This document shows positions 47,785 to 59,440 of a stretch of 64,000 bases of DNA, one piece after another. A program made the translations under genes and the position numbers. Under the pieces are notes generated by a model. It made no database searches, had not been told where the DNA came from, and worked only from the letters and a program-made list of their open reading frames with translations. Where the stretch lies: contig MNCI01030702.1 in assembly GCA_015680685.1 (NCBI GenBank), positions 334,515 through 398,514 of the forward strand, read 5' to 3'. Positions within the stretch are counted from its first letter, which is position 1; every line of letters begins with the position of its first letter. Origin of the DNA: Gnetum montanum. Its lineage: Eukaryota > Streptophyta > Gnetopsida > Gnetales > Gnetaceae.

Positions 47785-48470
47785 TTTCACAACCTAGAAA
47801 TTTACATAGATTTAATTATTTAATGTAATGGATACGATTAATTCTTTAATATTGTCAGATGCATTATTATTGTTATTGTTATTGTGAGTTTCTTACATAA
47901 GTGAATGCAATCTTCTTGTCACGGTATTTTATTAAATTTTTGTATCCTTTATTTTACTACTATCGGAGCTTAGTCATAGATCTTTTGAATATTTTATGAT
48001 TAAATGTTGAAATCTAATTACCCTAGGAAGTCTTTTTTTATTAATTATTATGGTTTTATAAGTATTTGATTATGCATATTTTATTCTTTATGAACATCTA
48101 GTTATGTACATTGAATTATGCATCTATCTATTCATGGAGCAATTTAAAACCCTAACCCTAAGTAAAACATATTGCTTGCTACCGTTTGTTATTAAACTAG
48201 GATTTGCAGTTCATTTTCAAATATAATGAAATATTGCACAAATTACTTTTGTTAAAGAAGTACCTTAGAATGATGCCCTACCTAGAATTTAACCTTACCA
48301 ATGTGTTTGGTATGTTCAAAAACATTAGTTTTGACCCCTGGTTCACTAGAATCAAAGTTATGGTTTTTGAGATATCGCATCTTCTAGTTTGCTAAAATAC
48401 CATAAAAGTTTTGGCATTTGAATTGGGCGACCATGAAAAGTGATGCTTTGATATGATTTTAGTATATGAC

Positions 48471-48507
48471 TAGGTAGAGCACTTGAGAAGAACTCTAGGT
48501 TCAAATG
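48471..48507 (+). repeat. tRNA-like A/B box piece
   Basis: TAGGTAGAGCACTTGAG resembles an A-box region and AGGTTCAAATG a B box about 26 bases on. No stems close, so this is a SINE or pseudo-tRNA trace and not a tRNA gene. Confidence 0.3.
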
Positions 48508-49028
48508 AAATTTGAGTTAGAGTGTTATGAGTGTTAAACTTTGAAGGAATTAGTGGAAATAGAAAATTAGGAATAAACTTATGGAAATGATTTTTCTTAA
48601 AAAAAAGTAAAATTTCAAAAGAAAAGTCAAAGAAAAAAAAGCACATTCACATGCAAAATGAAAAGAAAAGTATATATGTTATATAACATATGTTATATAT
48701 ATAACTTTTCCATACCACCTAGCATTTTCTTTTGCCACCTCTTCCACCACATTTTTCATTGTTTGGTTTTGCAACTATCATTTTTTGAAACCATGTTCCA
48801 TCACATTTTTCTAAAAGATGTTTTTTTCACTTTTGTTTCTTCATTTTGAAGCTAATTTGAGCTTAATTTATTTTGTTCTTCTCCTTATAAATAAGTTATA
48901 GCCTTAGATACATCTCATTGCAATTTGTAGAAGGGTTTTGGGTGTGACAAGTTAAGTGAAGCAAAAACAAATTATGAGAGGTAGGTAGAAAAGGAAAGCA
49001 CTAAGAAGATTCTGAAAGCTCTACCAAC

Positions 49029-49328
49029 ACAAGTAAGAAAGATTATTTTAGTTTTCTTTTTATATGATTACCTTATTTTGTTGTGGATCTTATAAAAAAG
49101 CTTATTTTAATTTCCTTTTCAAATAGCTGCTTGATTTTTTTTGTGGATTTGTAAGAGAGATTATTTTACATTTCTTTTTATGTAGCTATCCTATTTTGTT
49201 GTAGATCCTATAAGAAAGATTATTTTAATTTTATTTTCATATGATTACCTTATTTTGTTGTCGATCTTGTAAGAAAGATTATTTAAGTTTTTTTTTTCAT
49301 ATTGCTAACCTATTTTGTTGTGGATTTT
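49029..49328. repeat. Tandem array, five units of about 60 bp
   Basis: Units share AAGAAAGATTATTTTA, then a T-rich stretch, then ATGATTACCTTATTTTGTTG and GATCTTGTA. The spacing is about 59-62 bp and the units are diverged, so this is an old minisatellite inside the 3.2-kb insertion. Confidence 0.75.
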
Positions 49329-51027
49329 CTATTTCTCCTCTATGATTTTTAAGCTTTTGTTATTTCTCTACAATTTCAATTATTATGTTGGGATTCTACA
49401 AGATTTTTATTATTTAAGCTTGTTTTTCATAATTTAATTATGTTTGGACCTTTTTTCTTGTCTTTTTAGTGAATTTTTGACATTGTGGAAACTTTGAAAA
49501 ATTTGCTTCTTGAATATTTTATGATTATTTTAGATCTACTCATGACATAAACATGATTTTTTGAAAATTTTGTGGAATTTTGGCTATAATGGATTTTTGA
49601 TAATTTTGAACATTAAATAATTAAAAGGATAATTCGATAATAGTAGTGAGGTTATTCCTAGAGTTGTTGATGAGTTTCTTTGGCAGTAAGGGTAACTAAG
49701 ACCTAGCCTTCGGAGATGTGTGGTTAAAATATATATTCTTTAGATTTTTGGTCTTCTTTTGGATATTTGGATTTTTTTTGAAATTTTAAAAAATTTGTGG
49801 CAATTTTGGACGTGAAAACATTTTTGAATATTTTATTGGAAACCTTGCGTAGCCCATATCTTGGGACTTTTGATCCAAAACCTTTATGATCCATGAAGAA
49901 GGAAATATAGTAACCTTTCTTATTTGAGGGATTCTGACTCCTCCAAGCCTAGAGTAGGCAAGGAAACTATAAAAGAGGGATATGGAATGAAAGATGGATC
50001 AATTCTATACAACATTGACCTTCTAAACTTGAAAAATAATTTTTGTATAATTTGCATTTTTGTAAAATAGAGACCTTGTACACTTTTTGGATATTTGAGC
50101 AATTTACGTATTTTTATGAATAAATAATAACGTATGATAGATATGAATTTTTAGTCTATGCCATTAGGACCATGAGATTGTAAAGATCATTTTTCATTTT
50201 GGCATGCACATGGTTAAGAAAATTTAATATTATTTATTATATAGTAATATTTTAATTATTATTTTTAAATTTTATTAATTAATTTTGAAAATTTCAAATG
50301 TGAATATCTTTATGTCTAGAGGTCCATTTAAGGTGAAACAAGTGTCATTGGGATTATTATTTTACAAATTATTTTATGATGCAACTAGTGGAATTTTTTT
50401 ACATCTATCTTTTTTCACTACGTAAATCTCTAATTTTCTCTAAATAAATTTTAATTTTGGTTGAGAGGCCAATACATCTAGCATGATGGGGGGAGGGAGG
50501 AGTGTATTTTGCCACCCTTCACATCACGCACCACGTAAGATCCCATGATGGAGAAAAATGTGATGAAAAAAAACATTATGGAAAGTCCATGCCATGGGAA
50601 AAAACGTGATGTAAAGTCCATGACATGGAAAAATACACTATGAATCAAATTAATAGAACTTTTCACAAGAATTATTATTGAATAATGTACAGTTATTTTG
50701 ATTTTGGTTTTCAATATGAATATCAATTTTCAATGAATCACTATGAGATTTTATTAATTTGTAAAATGAATAAGATTCTCTCGGCCAAATAATAGATATA
50801 TATTATAAATATATAGCTAAACTAGTTAATTATGTATATGAGGATTATAAAATTTTGCTGGGCTATATTTCTTTACTATATTTATGCTTCTAATTATTGG
50901 ATTTTGTCTATTTTATAGTTTTCTTTTAAATTAGTAAATCAAGTTTAAATCTAGATCCTTACGGTTTTGTAACATCTATATTAATTATGTATAGGATATT
51001 TTATAGATAATCAATAAGGGTGTTATA

Positions 51028-51117
51028 TAAGGGGTCATGGTCATGGTCATGGTCTTGGTCATAGGTGTGAATATGATATTATAGATTAGATTGAGGAACA
51101 CTCTACCATATCAACTT
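51028..51117 (+). pseudogene. His/Gly-repeat protein, part 2
   Basis: GHGHGHGLGHRCEYDIID, then EEHSTIST, encoded at about 51033-51117, is the same module as at 47.6 kb. It stops at the left border of the gag-only element and continues in frame at 57961. Confidence 0.5.
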
Positions 51118-52340
51118 TGATGAGTGGCGAGGTGCCCCTATGCTCAACCATACAAATATGAGTGTGTACGCACGATCTGGTCAAACTTTGCGGATGGACT
51201 AGTTGTGGCACCTAGATAGTTATACGTTGATCATTGTTCATTGTCTTCCCACTTGGACTAGTATTTGCTTTGTCATGTATGGTTTTGTCCAAAGTGAGGT
51301 GTATGATGTGATTCTAAACTAGGCTACTCCTAGAGAGAATGGGAAAAAATCTTGATTAAGCTAATAGGCAACATAAAGTAAAATATAAGCTAGCCTAAGT
51401 GCAATGAGCATCTGTCCTTAATCATTCGTACGCATCTTGGACCTCGTGTACTACTTTTGGGATTTCCAAGCACACATTACTTGAGCACTACTACATACGC
51501 TACTGGGCTACCAAGTAGTTACACTTAAATGTTCGTGATTAAGTTGTACTCATTCCACATTAGCAATAGGAAGTGTAATTAATGATAAAGAAAATAGTGA
51601 CTAGATAGACAATAATAACTAATCAACAAATAAAGTAAATAAAAGCTAAGTGAATAAGAATGAAAGTGAGAGTAATTAATTGCTAAGTAGACTATGGTCT
51701 AATCTAGCCTAACACAAGTAACCGTTCCCACTTCCCGGACACATCCTGAACTTCATGCAAACACTGCTGGGCTATCAAACACTAGTCATTTCTGAGCTAC
51801 CAAGTGTCACACGTATGCTTGAAGGGGTTGTGCTTGTGTAATTTAACGATTTTCTTAATTGATCAAAATGAATTTTTGCGCTAATAACATGAATGTAAAA
51901 TGCATAAAATAAAATAAAATAAATGCATAATAAAATAAAATAGAATGAATGTGTAAGAAAACAAATCTCAAGTGCTACAAGGTGAATCAAAGAGCTCATA
52001 TTTATTGCCAACACAATGGTATGCTCAGGTACATCAATTCTTGAATAAAGATCCATTCACACTTAGACCTCCTACTGCAGGCACTTGGAAAATATTTTAA
52101 CTTTTAAACAAACTGCAAGAGTTTCGCTACTTGACCGCTAAAACCATTCTTCTAATTGTGCGCCTGGGTGCTATATTTATAAACTTGGGAGTAACTATTC
52201 TAATAATGAGAGTAACTACAAGAGTAACTGCTTTAATAATTAGAATAACTGCTAGAGTAACTACTCTAATAATTAGAATAGCTGCTAGAGTAACTGCTCT
52301 AATAATAACCTCTCTAATAATTAGAGTAACCGTTTCATCA
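51118..52340 (-). repeat. Left (3') LTR of the gag-only element
   Basis: 1223 bp, TG...CA. On the minus strand a TATA box (GTTTATAAATATAG, about 52184-52171) marks the promoter. Upstream of it (52190-52335) lies an imperfect array of TAATAATTAGAGTAACYGC units, so U3 carries repeated GTTACTCTAAT motifs just before the promoter, where enhancer repeats are expected. Confidence 0.88.
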
Positions 52341-54300
52341 TACCCCCACATAAAATATATTAGGGGGATGTGGACTTATTTGACTAACATGCAGAGTGAC
52401 ATAGAGAAAATAGACAAATACAGAAGTGCCTGAGCATACAATATTACAATTATGTACAAAATTGGTGTTCATGAAAATTAGGAAAGAACACCAATGGATC
52501 CAAAAGACCTCCAACCCCTCTTAGCAATAAAAGAATGAGGGAGAGGTAAAAGAGATTCAGCAGTCATGAACAATCTCCCACAAGTGATATGGTTGCATCC
52601 TCCTTGGTGACGATAGTCTTGCTTCCAATCTGTGCTTACCATTGCAATCACAACAAAACTAAGGATTAGTATATATAGTACATAAATAATGGTTGAATAC
52701 CTTGTCTCGTCGGTGATTTTATCTAGCCAAGTAGTGATTGTGATAGATTTCTTGCTTGATATTGTTAGTGGAAAGACTGACGAATGGGTTAAATAATAGA
52801 AGCAATCCATACAATTCAGAGAAAGCTTGACATAAGGAGTAGAGGAAAGAGGGTATTCACAGCAATAAAAAGGAATTAATTACAAATGGTTGTGAAGGTG
52901 CATACAATTTGGATGACATGGATGGGGTAAATAAAAAGAATTTGATTGTAACAATGTCTAAGGATAAAGAACTTAACTTAACCAAACCAAAAGATATGTA
53001 AGTGGGTCCTCCCCAAAGCAGGCATAGGCCTTTTATGCCCTTGCATAACTTCAAAACAAGGAGTCCGTGGGCTCCATGGATGATTAATGATTATGAAAAG
53101 TTAAGTGCAAAAACCCGAAAGTAACTGACTAAGAAACCTGACACATCAAACCGGAACATTGAATCAAAACATGAAACCTGCAGTGAGGTGAGACATGGAA
53201 AGCATAGATGGATGACAAAGAGAGTGGAATGGAGTTCCTAATTATGGTCACATACAGTCCCTTATGGAGTTTGTGATTAAATGACTTGATAAGATCCATC
53301 CTCAATCCAGATCAAAACCAACCACTTTCAATGACTTCGCATCGACATTCTAAGGCAAGTTCATCCCCTAAGACACAAGAATGCTCCCACAAAACAACCA
53401 CCATTCCAAATAGGAGAGAAGGTAGGAAGTGTGAAAGGGCTTAGTTAGAGGAGACAAGAAAAGTCTCATAACTAGTGCTTGTAGCCCTTTTATTTGGTCT
53501 GAGGGGTGTGCTTTGAATTCCCATGTTTTTTTCTTCTTTTTTTCTGAATGGAAACCACACCGTGCAAAGACTCATGCGATTTTCACATTTATTTTGTCTA
53601 AGGGGTGTGCTTTGAATCCTCATTTTTTTGTGATGAGGACCAAACCATGCAAGGACTTATTTGACTTCCTATTGTGAAATGATGTGGAATGGTGAGAAGT
53701 TTACGAGAACACTCTTGCACACAGAAAAATAGAAAAGCACAAAGAACACCGCATCCCTTTGAAGCCATACCCTGTTCAAACCTTTAATTCCTTCCTAATT
53801 TCGGAAACTACACAAGTCACCAATTTATTAAAGTTGCATTAATGAAAAAGAGACTACATGTTTCCAAAACAAGGAAAACCATAGAGTAAGTGGATGGGTG
53901 GATGATGTGGACTCATTGCCTGTTACATGAAAAGAAATCATGTCCTAGTCATCAGTAACGACCATCAAAGTTAGAAACCAGACATCAACAATCAAATTAC
54001 AAATGAGACATACCATCATTGAGTAGCACATTACTATTGTACTGGCACTTTATTAGCAAAAAGAGTATAGAATTATACCAAATATAAGAAAATATAAAAG
54101 AAAGTGAAAGAGTATCCAAGAAATATTAAATATACTAACAATGGTATAAAATAAAAACTTAGGAAAGATCAATAATCTTGAAAAATAAAAAGATGTAAAA
54201 TAAAGAATATGAAAAAAAAAGTTTTAAAATCAAAAATGTGTAAAACAAAAAGTCAAAATACACTTAAGAATCTTAGAAATTAGAATGGGGGGTAACCCCC
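52341..54300. other. Noncoding interior of the gag-only element
   Basis: About 2 kb between the end of gag and the polypurine tract shows no pol motif on either strand. A unit with GGGGTGTGCTTTGAAT and ACC-CAAAGACT/CAAGGACT is duplicated with divergence (about 53495-53660). The space normally filled by pol is absent or replaced. Confidence 0.6.
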
Positions 54301-54498
54301 ATGACTAAACATTTGGTCATGGCTAGGATTGATAAATGGAAAATTTGGATCCATGCATGTTGGAAATATTGTGGTCATATTCAAACCACTGGGCATCTTT
54401 TAGGGTGGTGGTAAGAATGTACCCAAATTGGGGTTCACACATTTGATTAAAGTAGGCATAGTGGGGTAGACTAGAAGATGTGGTCATGTGATAAGAAG

Positions 54499-56622
54499 CT
54501 AACCCACCATGGCACCTGTGACCATAAGATGGCATGAAAGGATTGATATGTATCCTCTCATGGTTATATTCATTGGGTCACATGGTTGTTGGAGTATTAA
54601 TTGATGGCCTAGATAAGGTAACAGGAGGCGTTGAGTTTGAAGAGGAAGGTGCATCATAGTGTTGGGCTTGTGCTGAGTTGGAGGATGCAGTGGTTTTAGA
54701 ACTGTGCTATCTCTTTCTATGGCCATGCCTAAAGAAAGGATGCTTCTGATGTTGTGAAGGACTTTCACTATTGTTGACAATAGTAGCACAAGTAATGTTT
54801 GTGGCTTGGTGCTATGGTGCAAAACCATTTGGTACTACGGGTGGTGATGTAGGAGGAGGTGAAGGATGAGAGTATTGAGAGCAAGGAGAAGTATAAGGAA
54901 CATGAGGTGGTGATCTCGTAGAAGTGGATATGGGTTGATGATACTTGGGAGAGTGATAATAATGAGGTGAAGTAGAGGATGTTGATCTAGTTGAAGAAAC
55001 AGGGTGTTGAACATGATAAGCGCTTAGTTTCGAATGGTATGAAGGGTGTGGCTAGTTTGGCGATGGCCTCCCCCATGATTGGGGGTTTTTCCACAGAAGT
55101 TGAGCATAGTACTAAGGCTAGTAAGAATTTGCCCATGGATAGTATGATGAGTTGTGGGATTGTCCATAAAGTGGTGAAATAGGAATGTGCCAAACCATGT
55201 ACTTCTGTACGAAATTTGGATGTAACATTCTTCCCTAATGCTCATGTAGATGTGACAAGATTGGGATTGTTGAATGGTGTTTTGCCCTGTTTCTAGGTTT
55301 AGTATCCTTTGTTTGTTTTGGTCATCAAAGTTATCTTGCGTGGGTTTCCCCCTAATAATCTTTGCATATTCTCTACATTTTTCATGTACCCACTTCGTCA
55401 TCTTGTTGATCTTTGCCTCGATTTTATCTAGTGATTTTAGTATTGGCAAAGGTAGGGATGATTTCATGTCCTCGAGGTGAGTTGATTTCTCCTCTTTATG
55501 ATTATGGACCTTTGCTACTTCAAGAGTTTGGTCCTGTTGAGATTTTTCAACACTCTTTCATTTGGCTATTTCTCCTTCTTCTTTTGCTACCTACTTAATA
55601 AGCTCTTGGAATTGATGGATTCGTAGTTCATATAGTTGACTTGGGGCATACATCCCTAGGATCTCCCTTGTTTCATTATGAAGTGCATCTATGATGTGAT
55701 ACATTAGCCTTTCCTTAGAGAACCCATGGCCTAGGCATTTGTTTAACAAAGAGTAATATCTTTCCAAGGCCATGTCCAAGGGTTCATGTTACCCTTGTTT
55801 CCACTCTTGGATTTGTCTCCTCAAGGCTAACACTCTTGCATAGGTTTGATATCTTTCATTGAAGAGTTCTACCATTGTGGACCAACGGTGAATTGATTTT
55901 GGCTTTAAAGACCTGTACCATACTTTTGCTTGGCCAACGAGTGTCATAGGAAAGAGCTTAAGTCTTTACCACCCATTATCAATATTGTTCCATGCACAAG
56001 CATCATAGAAGGCTTGTAAATGATGTTGCAGATCTAAATCATAGCCTCCTAAAAACTTGGGAAAGTTGTTTAAATCGAGTTTAGGTAGATGAATTTCCTT
56101 ATGATGCCTACGGGATATTTGAATGACCTCTTGTATATGCATTAGGTTCTTAATGTCCAGTAAGGGTTCATCGTCACTAAGTAGGTCATGAGTTTGTGAG
56201 TTGGGACGATGTTATCTTTGTTCATGTTGACATTTCTGACTTTGCCCGTGGGTTTGATTTTTATTTCTACGTTGACCCCTTGAGGAATAGTCATCAGTGT
56301 CACAACTTGATGTTGAAAGTACAGAGAAAAAGAGGGAATTGAAAAACTCATCATGACTTTTGTAAGTCTCCCAATCATCCCCTGATGTACTCTTGCTACC
56401 CATTGAGAAGGTCCTAGGCCTTACAGGCCTCCTCATTCTAGGGGATGTTCCATCTTCACTAGAGGTGTCTGAGTTGGATGAAAAAAGTCCTTGAGTATCA
56501 TTGGGGTGTCTATGAACATATGAAGCTCCTACATGAGATTGAGTACTCCAAACTTCTTTGTTGGTTCTCCAATTAATTGCCTTGCTAGATGTTGTATTAT
56601 CACTATCTTGCGAAAGAGACAT
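54499..56622 (-). pseudogene. Gag of the gag-only element, nearly intact
   Basis: It starts MSLSQDSDNTTSSKAINW at 56622. A Ser/Arg-rich head is followed by a complete Retrotrans_gag domain: LPKLDLNNFPKFLGGYDLD (about 56090), LKLFPMTLVGQAKVWYRSL (about 55955-55900), FNERYQTYARVLALRRQIQEW (about 55860-55800) and MALERYYSLLNKCLGHGF (about 55779). A coiled-coil and His-rich tail runs to about 55024, then in shifted frame to 54499. The frame from 56622 to 55024 has only a handful of stops: one TAA, several TAG and one TGA. Two TAG fall at GWxRL and KQGxHEPL, where CAG (Gln) is likely. Gag forms the virus-like particle. No Cys-His zinc knuckle was recognised. Confidence 0.75.
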
Positions 56623-56738
56623 GGTTGTGAATTATGTGTGACTTAAATTGAATTTAATTTCTTTGGCTGAAAGATATATTGTTCATACCCTATTATAGAA
56701 ATATTGTATGATATAACTAATCTAGATAACTAGCATCG

Positions 56739-56756
56739 TCCCCAGAAATGACACCA
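56739..56756 (-). other. Primer-binding site of the gag-only element
   Basis: TGGTGTCATTTCTGGGGA on the minus strand, one base inside the LTR, differs from the Asp-tRNA complement used by Tat/Athila gypsy elements at five positions; four of the five read as C-to-T or G-to-A changes and the fifth as G-to-T. Confidence 0.7.
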
Positions 56757-56757
56757 A

Positions 56758-57960
56758 TGATGAACAAATAGGTACCCCTAGGCTCAACCATACGAATACA
56801 AGTGTGTATGTGCGATCCGGTCGAACTCCACGGATGGACTAGTTGTGGCACCTAGACAATTATACGTTGATCATAGTTCACTGTCTTCCCACCTGGACTA
56901 GTATTTTCTTTGTCACGTATGATTTAGTCTAGAGTGAGGTGTATGATGTGATTTTAAACTAGGCTACTCCTAGAGACAATGGGAAACAATCTTGATTAAG
57001 CTAATAGGCAACATAAATTAAAATCTAAGCTAGCCTAAGTGCGATGAGCATCTATCCTTAATTATCTGTATGCATCTTGGACCTCGTGTACTAATTTTGG
57101 GATTTCCAAGCACACATTACTTGAGAACTACTAGATACGCTACTGGGTTACCAAGTAGTTACACTTAAATGTTTGTGATTAAGTTGTGCTCATTCCACAT
57201 TAGCAACAAGAAGTGTAATTGATGATAAAGAAAATAGTAACTAGATAGAAAACAATAACTAATCAACAATTAAAGTAAATAAAAGCTAAGTGAATAAGAA
57301 TGAAAGTGAGAGTAATTAATTGCTAAATAGACTATGGTCTAATCTAGCCTAACATAAGTAATCGTTCCACTTCTCAGACACATCCTGAACTTCGTGCAAA
57401 CATTGCAGGGCTATCAAATGCTAGTCGTTTCTGAGCTACTAAGTGTAACACGTATGCTTGAAGGGGTTGTGCTTGTGTAATTTAATGATTTGCTTAATTG
57501 ATCAAAATGAATTTTTTTGCTAATAACATGAATGTAAAATGCATAAAATAAAATAAAATAAAATAAATGCGTAAAAAAATAAAATAGAATAAATGCATAA
57601 GAAAAAAAATCTCAAGTGTTGCAAGGATGAATCAAAGAGCTCGTCTTTATTGCCAACACAATGGTGTGCTCAGGTACATCAATGCTTGAATAAAGATTCG
57701 TTCACACTTAGACTCTTGCTACGGGCACTTGAAAATATTCTAACTTTCAAATAGATTGCAAGAGTTTCACTACTTGACTGCTAAAACCATTCTCCCAATT
57801 GTGCACATGGGTGCTGTATTTATAGAATTGGGAGTAATTGCTCTAATAATTAGAGTAACCGCTAGAGTAACCACTCATAATTAGAATAACTACTAGAGTA
57901 ACCGCTAGAGTAACCACTCTAATAATAACCACTCTAATAATTAGAGTAACTGCTTCATCA
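56758..57960 (-). repeat. Right (5') LTR of the gag-only element
   Basis: 1203 bp, similar to the left LTR along its whole length with scattered differences and small indels. The TATA box is at about 57823-57812 on the minus strand (TCTATAAATAC), and the AGAGTAAC array lies at 57830-57950. It begins TGATGAACAAATAGG and ends TGCTTCATCA. Confidence 0.88.
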
Positions 57961-59160
57961 AACTCCTAGTGCTAGTATTTCTAATTATAAGATTTAGATA
58001 GAATGGATTCATCCTAAAAACATAAGAATGGAAGATCATGCAAATGAGATAACTCTTAGTAGAGAAAGGGATCATGGTTATGGTACTATAAATTAGATTT
58101 AGGGAAACTCTACCATATTGAATCTTCATGCTATTATTTTTAATAATGAGATTTAGATAAGAAGGAATTAACAGAATCAACAAAATCTCAGTTAGATAGG
58201 ATGTGGACATGGAGGAGGTTAAGATCTTGAAAATTAGGTTCATATTCACTTCTATCATTATTTATATTTATATCAATAACATTTCAATTTGATAAAAATA
58301 TTCTATTTTTTTAGCATTAAAATATTATTTTTTAGAATGTACATGATCGTGATCATCGACATGGAACTATAAAATAAGTTTAGAAAAACTCTACCATATT
58401 GGCTCCTAATGATATTGTTATAAATCATGATGTTCCATTAGATGGGATTGAACCAGAGCCAAAAAATTCTAGCAATGTGGATGTGAATGTGGACATGGGT
58501 GTGGAAATGGACATGGATTTGGATGTGGGCATGGATAAGACTGTGGTTCTAGATTAGAAATTGGTGAAATAGAACATGTTACTATTTCATAGAATCAAAT
58601 AGATATTCACAAAGAATAATAATATGAACTAGCTCAAAATAGATAACAACCCCAAAGAGAACAAGGTAGACAATATTTCAAGATAGAAGTTCCAAATAGA
58701 ATTAGAAGAGAAGATGAGGCTTAAGCATAGAAAAGATCATGTGTGCAATAAGAATAAAATAATCTTGTTACTACTCAATTACAACCAAATCCTAAAATTT
58801 CTAATAATCAAACATTTTTAACTAACTACCATAAGTCAAACATGAAAGTACTTCAAGCTATGATGAGGTTCTTGCAAAAAAATTCAATTTTTTACAACTC
58901 AATTTTGTCATATCTATAATGAAAGCTACATTGGTATCTTAATGGAAAATGGAAGACTAGGTCTAATGTGCAATAGATGTAACAAAGAAAAGATAATGGG
59001 AATCCTACATGAATTTGGTGAAGAGATTAAATGCTTCTTTACATACAATGATATGAATCTAGAACCACAATTGTTGCCTTTATTTTAGCTATCCCAAATT
59101 AACGAAAAGCTTAGAGCAAGAATTAATCTTTTCTTACTAGAAAAGTGACTACTAAAAGTT
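57961..59160 (+). pseudogene. His/Gly-repeat protein, part 3, with Helitron-like Cys/NDM region
   Basis: It continues the module (IEWIHPKNIRMEDHANEIT, about 57990-58045). Further on come CGCECGHGCGNGHGFGCGHG (about 58470-58530), a Gln/Arg-rich linker (ELAQNRQQPQREQGRQYF, about 58630) and TNYHKSNMKVLQ. Then IGILMENGRLGLMCNRCNKEK, with FFTYNDMNLEP and SQINEKLRARINLF, runs at 58930-59140. CxxC followed by an N-D-M-x-x-x-P segment and a (I/L)x-E-x-L-x-A-R-I block is the pattern of the zinc region before the Rep domain in plant Helitron-like proteins. The Rep and helicase parts are missing. Assignment is by pattern only. Confidence 0.45.
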
Positions 59161-59301
59161 GATTTCTTTCCTAGGTAATTTCAATTGTACTTTGGACTTC
59201 TTTGAATATTCTTCAATTACTTCAAAAAAGTTTGTTAATGAATTAGATCATGTTAAAGATTTATTTAACATTAATTAATTCATCATGTTTTGATGCTTCA
59301 T

Positions 59302-59440
59302 TGTAACACCCTTTAGAATTTTTTATAGAATTTTTTTAATAAAATTTATAACTCAATGTTTCTTAGTAGAATCAAACATGTGACCTAGGGTTACTACACT
59401 AAGACCCTTACCACTAGGCTAATCCCTCAGAGTTATTAAT
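59302..59440 (-). repeat. tRNA-like SINE candidate
   Basis: On the minus strand TTAGCCTAGTGG (about 59422-59411, A-box-like) precedes AGGTCACATGTTTGATTC (59386-59369, B-box-like). The same B-box phrase occurs on the plus strand at 1260-1280. It is followed by an AT-rich tail to about 59302. Spacing fits a tRNA-derived SINE head. Confidence 0.4.

Larger units (their letters stand above)
47785..51027. mobile_element. Unclassified 3.2-kb insertion with LTR-like ends
   Basis: It interrupts the His/Gly-repeat gene: TCTCAGTAGAGAAAAG on the left and AAGGGGTCATGGTCATGG on the right form one module when joined. The ends TTTCACAACC...GGGTGTTATA look like decayed TGT-ACACCC...GGGTGTTACA termini, and AAAAG/ATAAG could be a worn 5-bp duplication. 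No coding domain is recognised inside. It holds a five-unit tandem array (49029-49328), a tRNA-like piece (48471-48507) and a telomere-like AACCCTAACCCTAA (about 48148-48161). Class unknown. Confidence 0.4.
51118..57960 (-). mobile_element. Gag-only LTR retrotransposon (TR-GAG-like), 6.8 kb
   Basis: LTRs of 1223 bp (51118-52340) and 1203 bp (56758-57960) both run TGATGA...TCATCA. Inside the right LTR, the minus strand reads TGGTGTCATTTCTGGGGA (56756-56739), a decayed Asp-tRNA primer-binding site (TGGCGCCGTTGCCGGGGA), which sets minus orientation. A polypurine tract (TGTGGGGGTA, 52350-52341) abuts the left LTR. AACTT (51113-51117) and AACTC (57961-57965) are the target duplication with one change. 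The interior encodes a long gag but no protease, RT, RNase H or integrase that I can find. Such elements need an autonomous partner; the Asp primer suggests a gypsy (Tat/Athila) relative. The interrupted gene reads in frame across the empty site. Confidence 0.85.

Noticed and set aside
48148-48161. AACCCTAACCCTAA as an interstitial telomere
   Set aside because: Only two units, within an unclassified insertion; could be a telo-box-like motif or chance.
48471-48507. tRNA gene
   Set aside because: A/B-box-like text is present, but no acceptor or anticodon stem closes.
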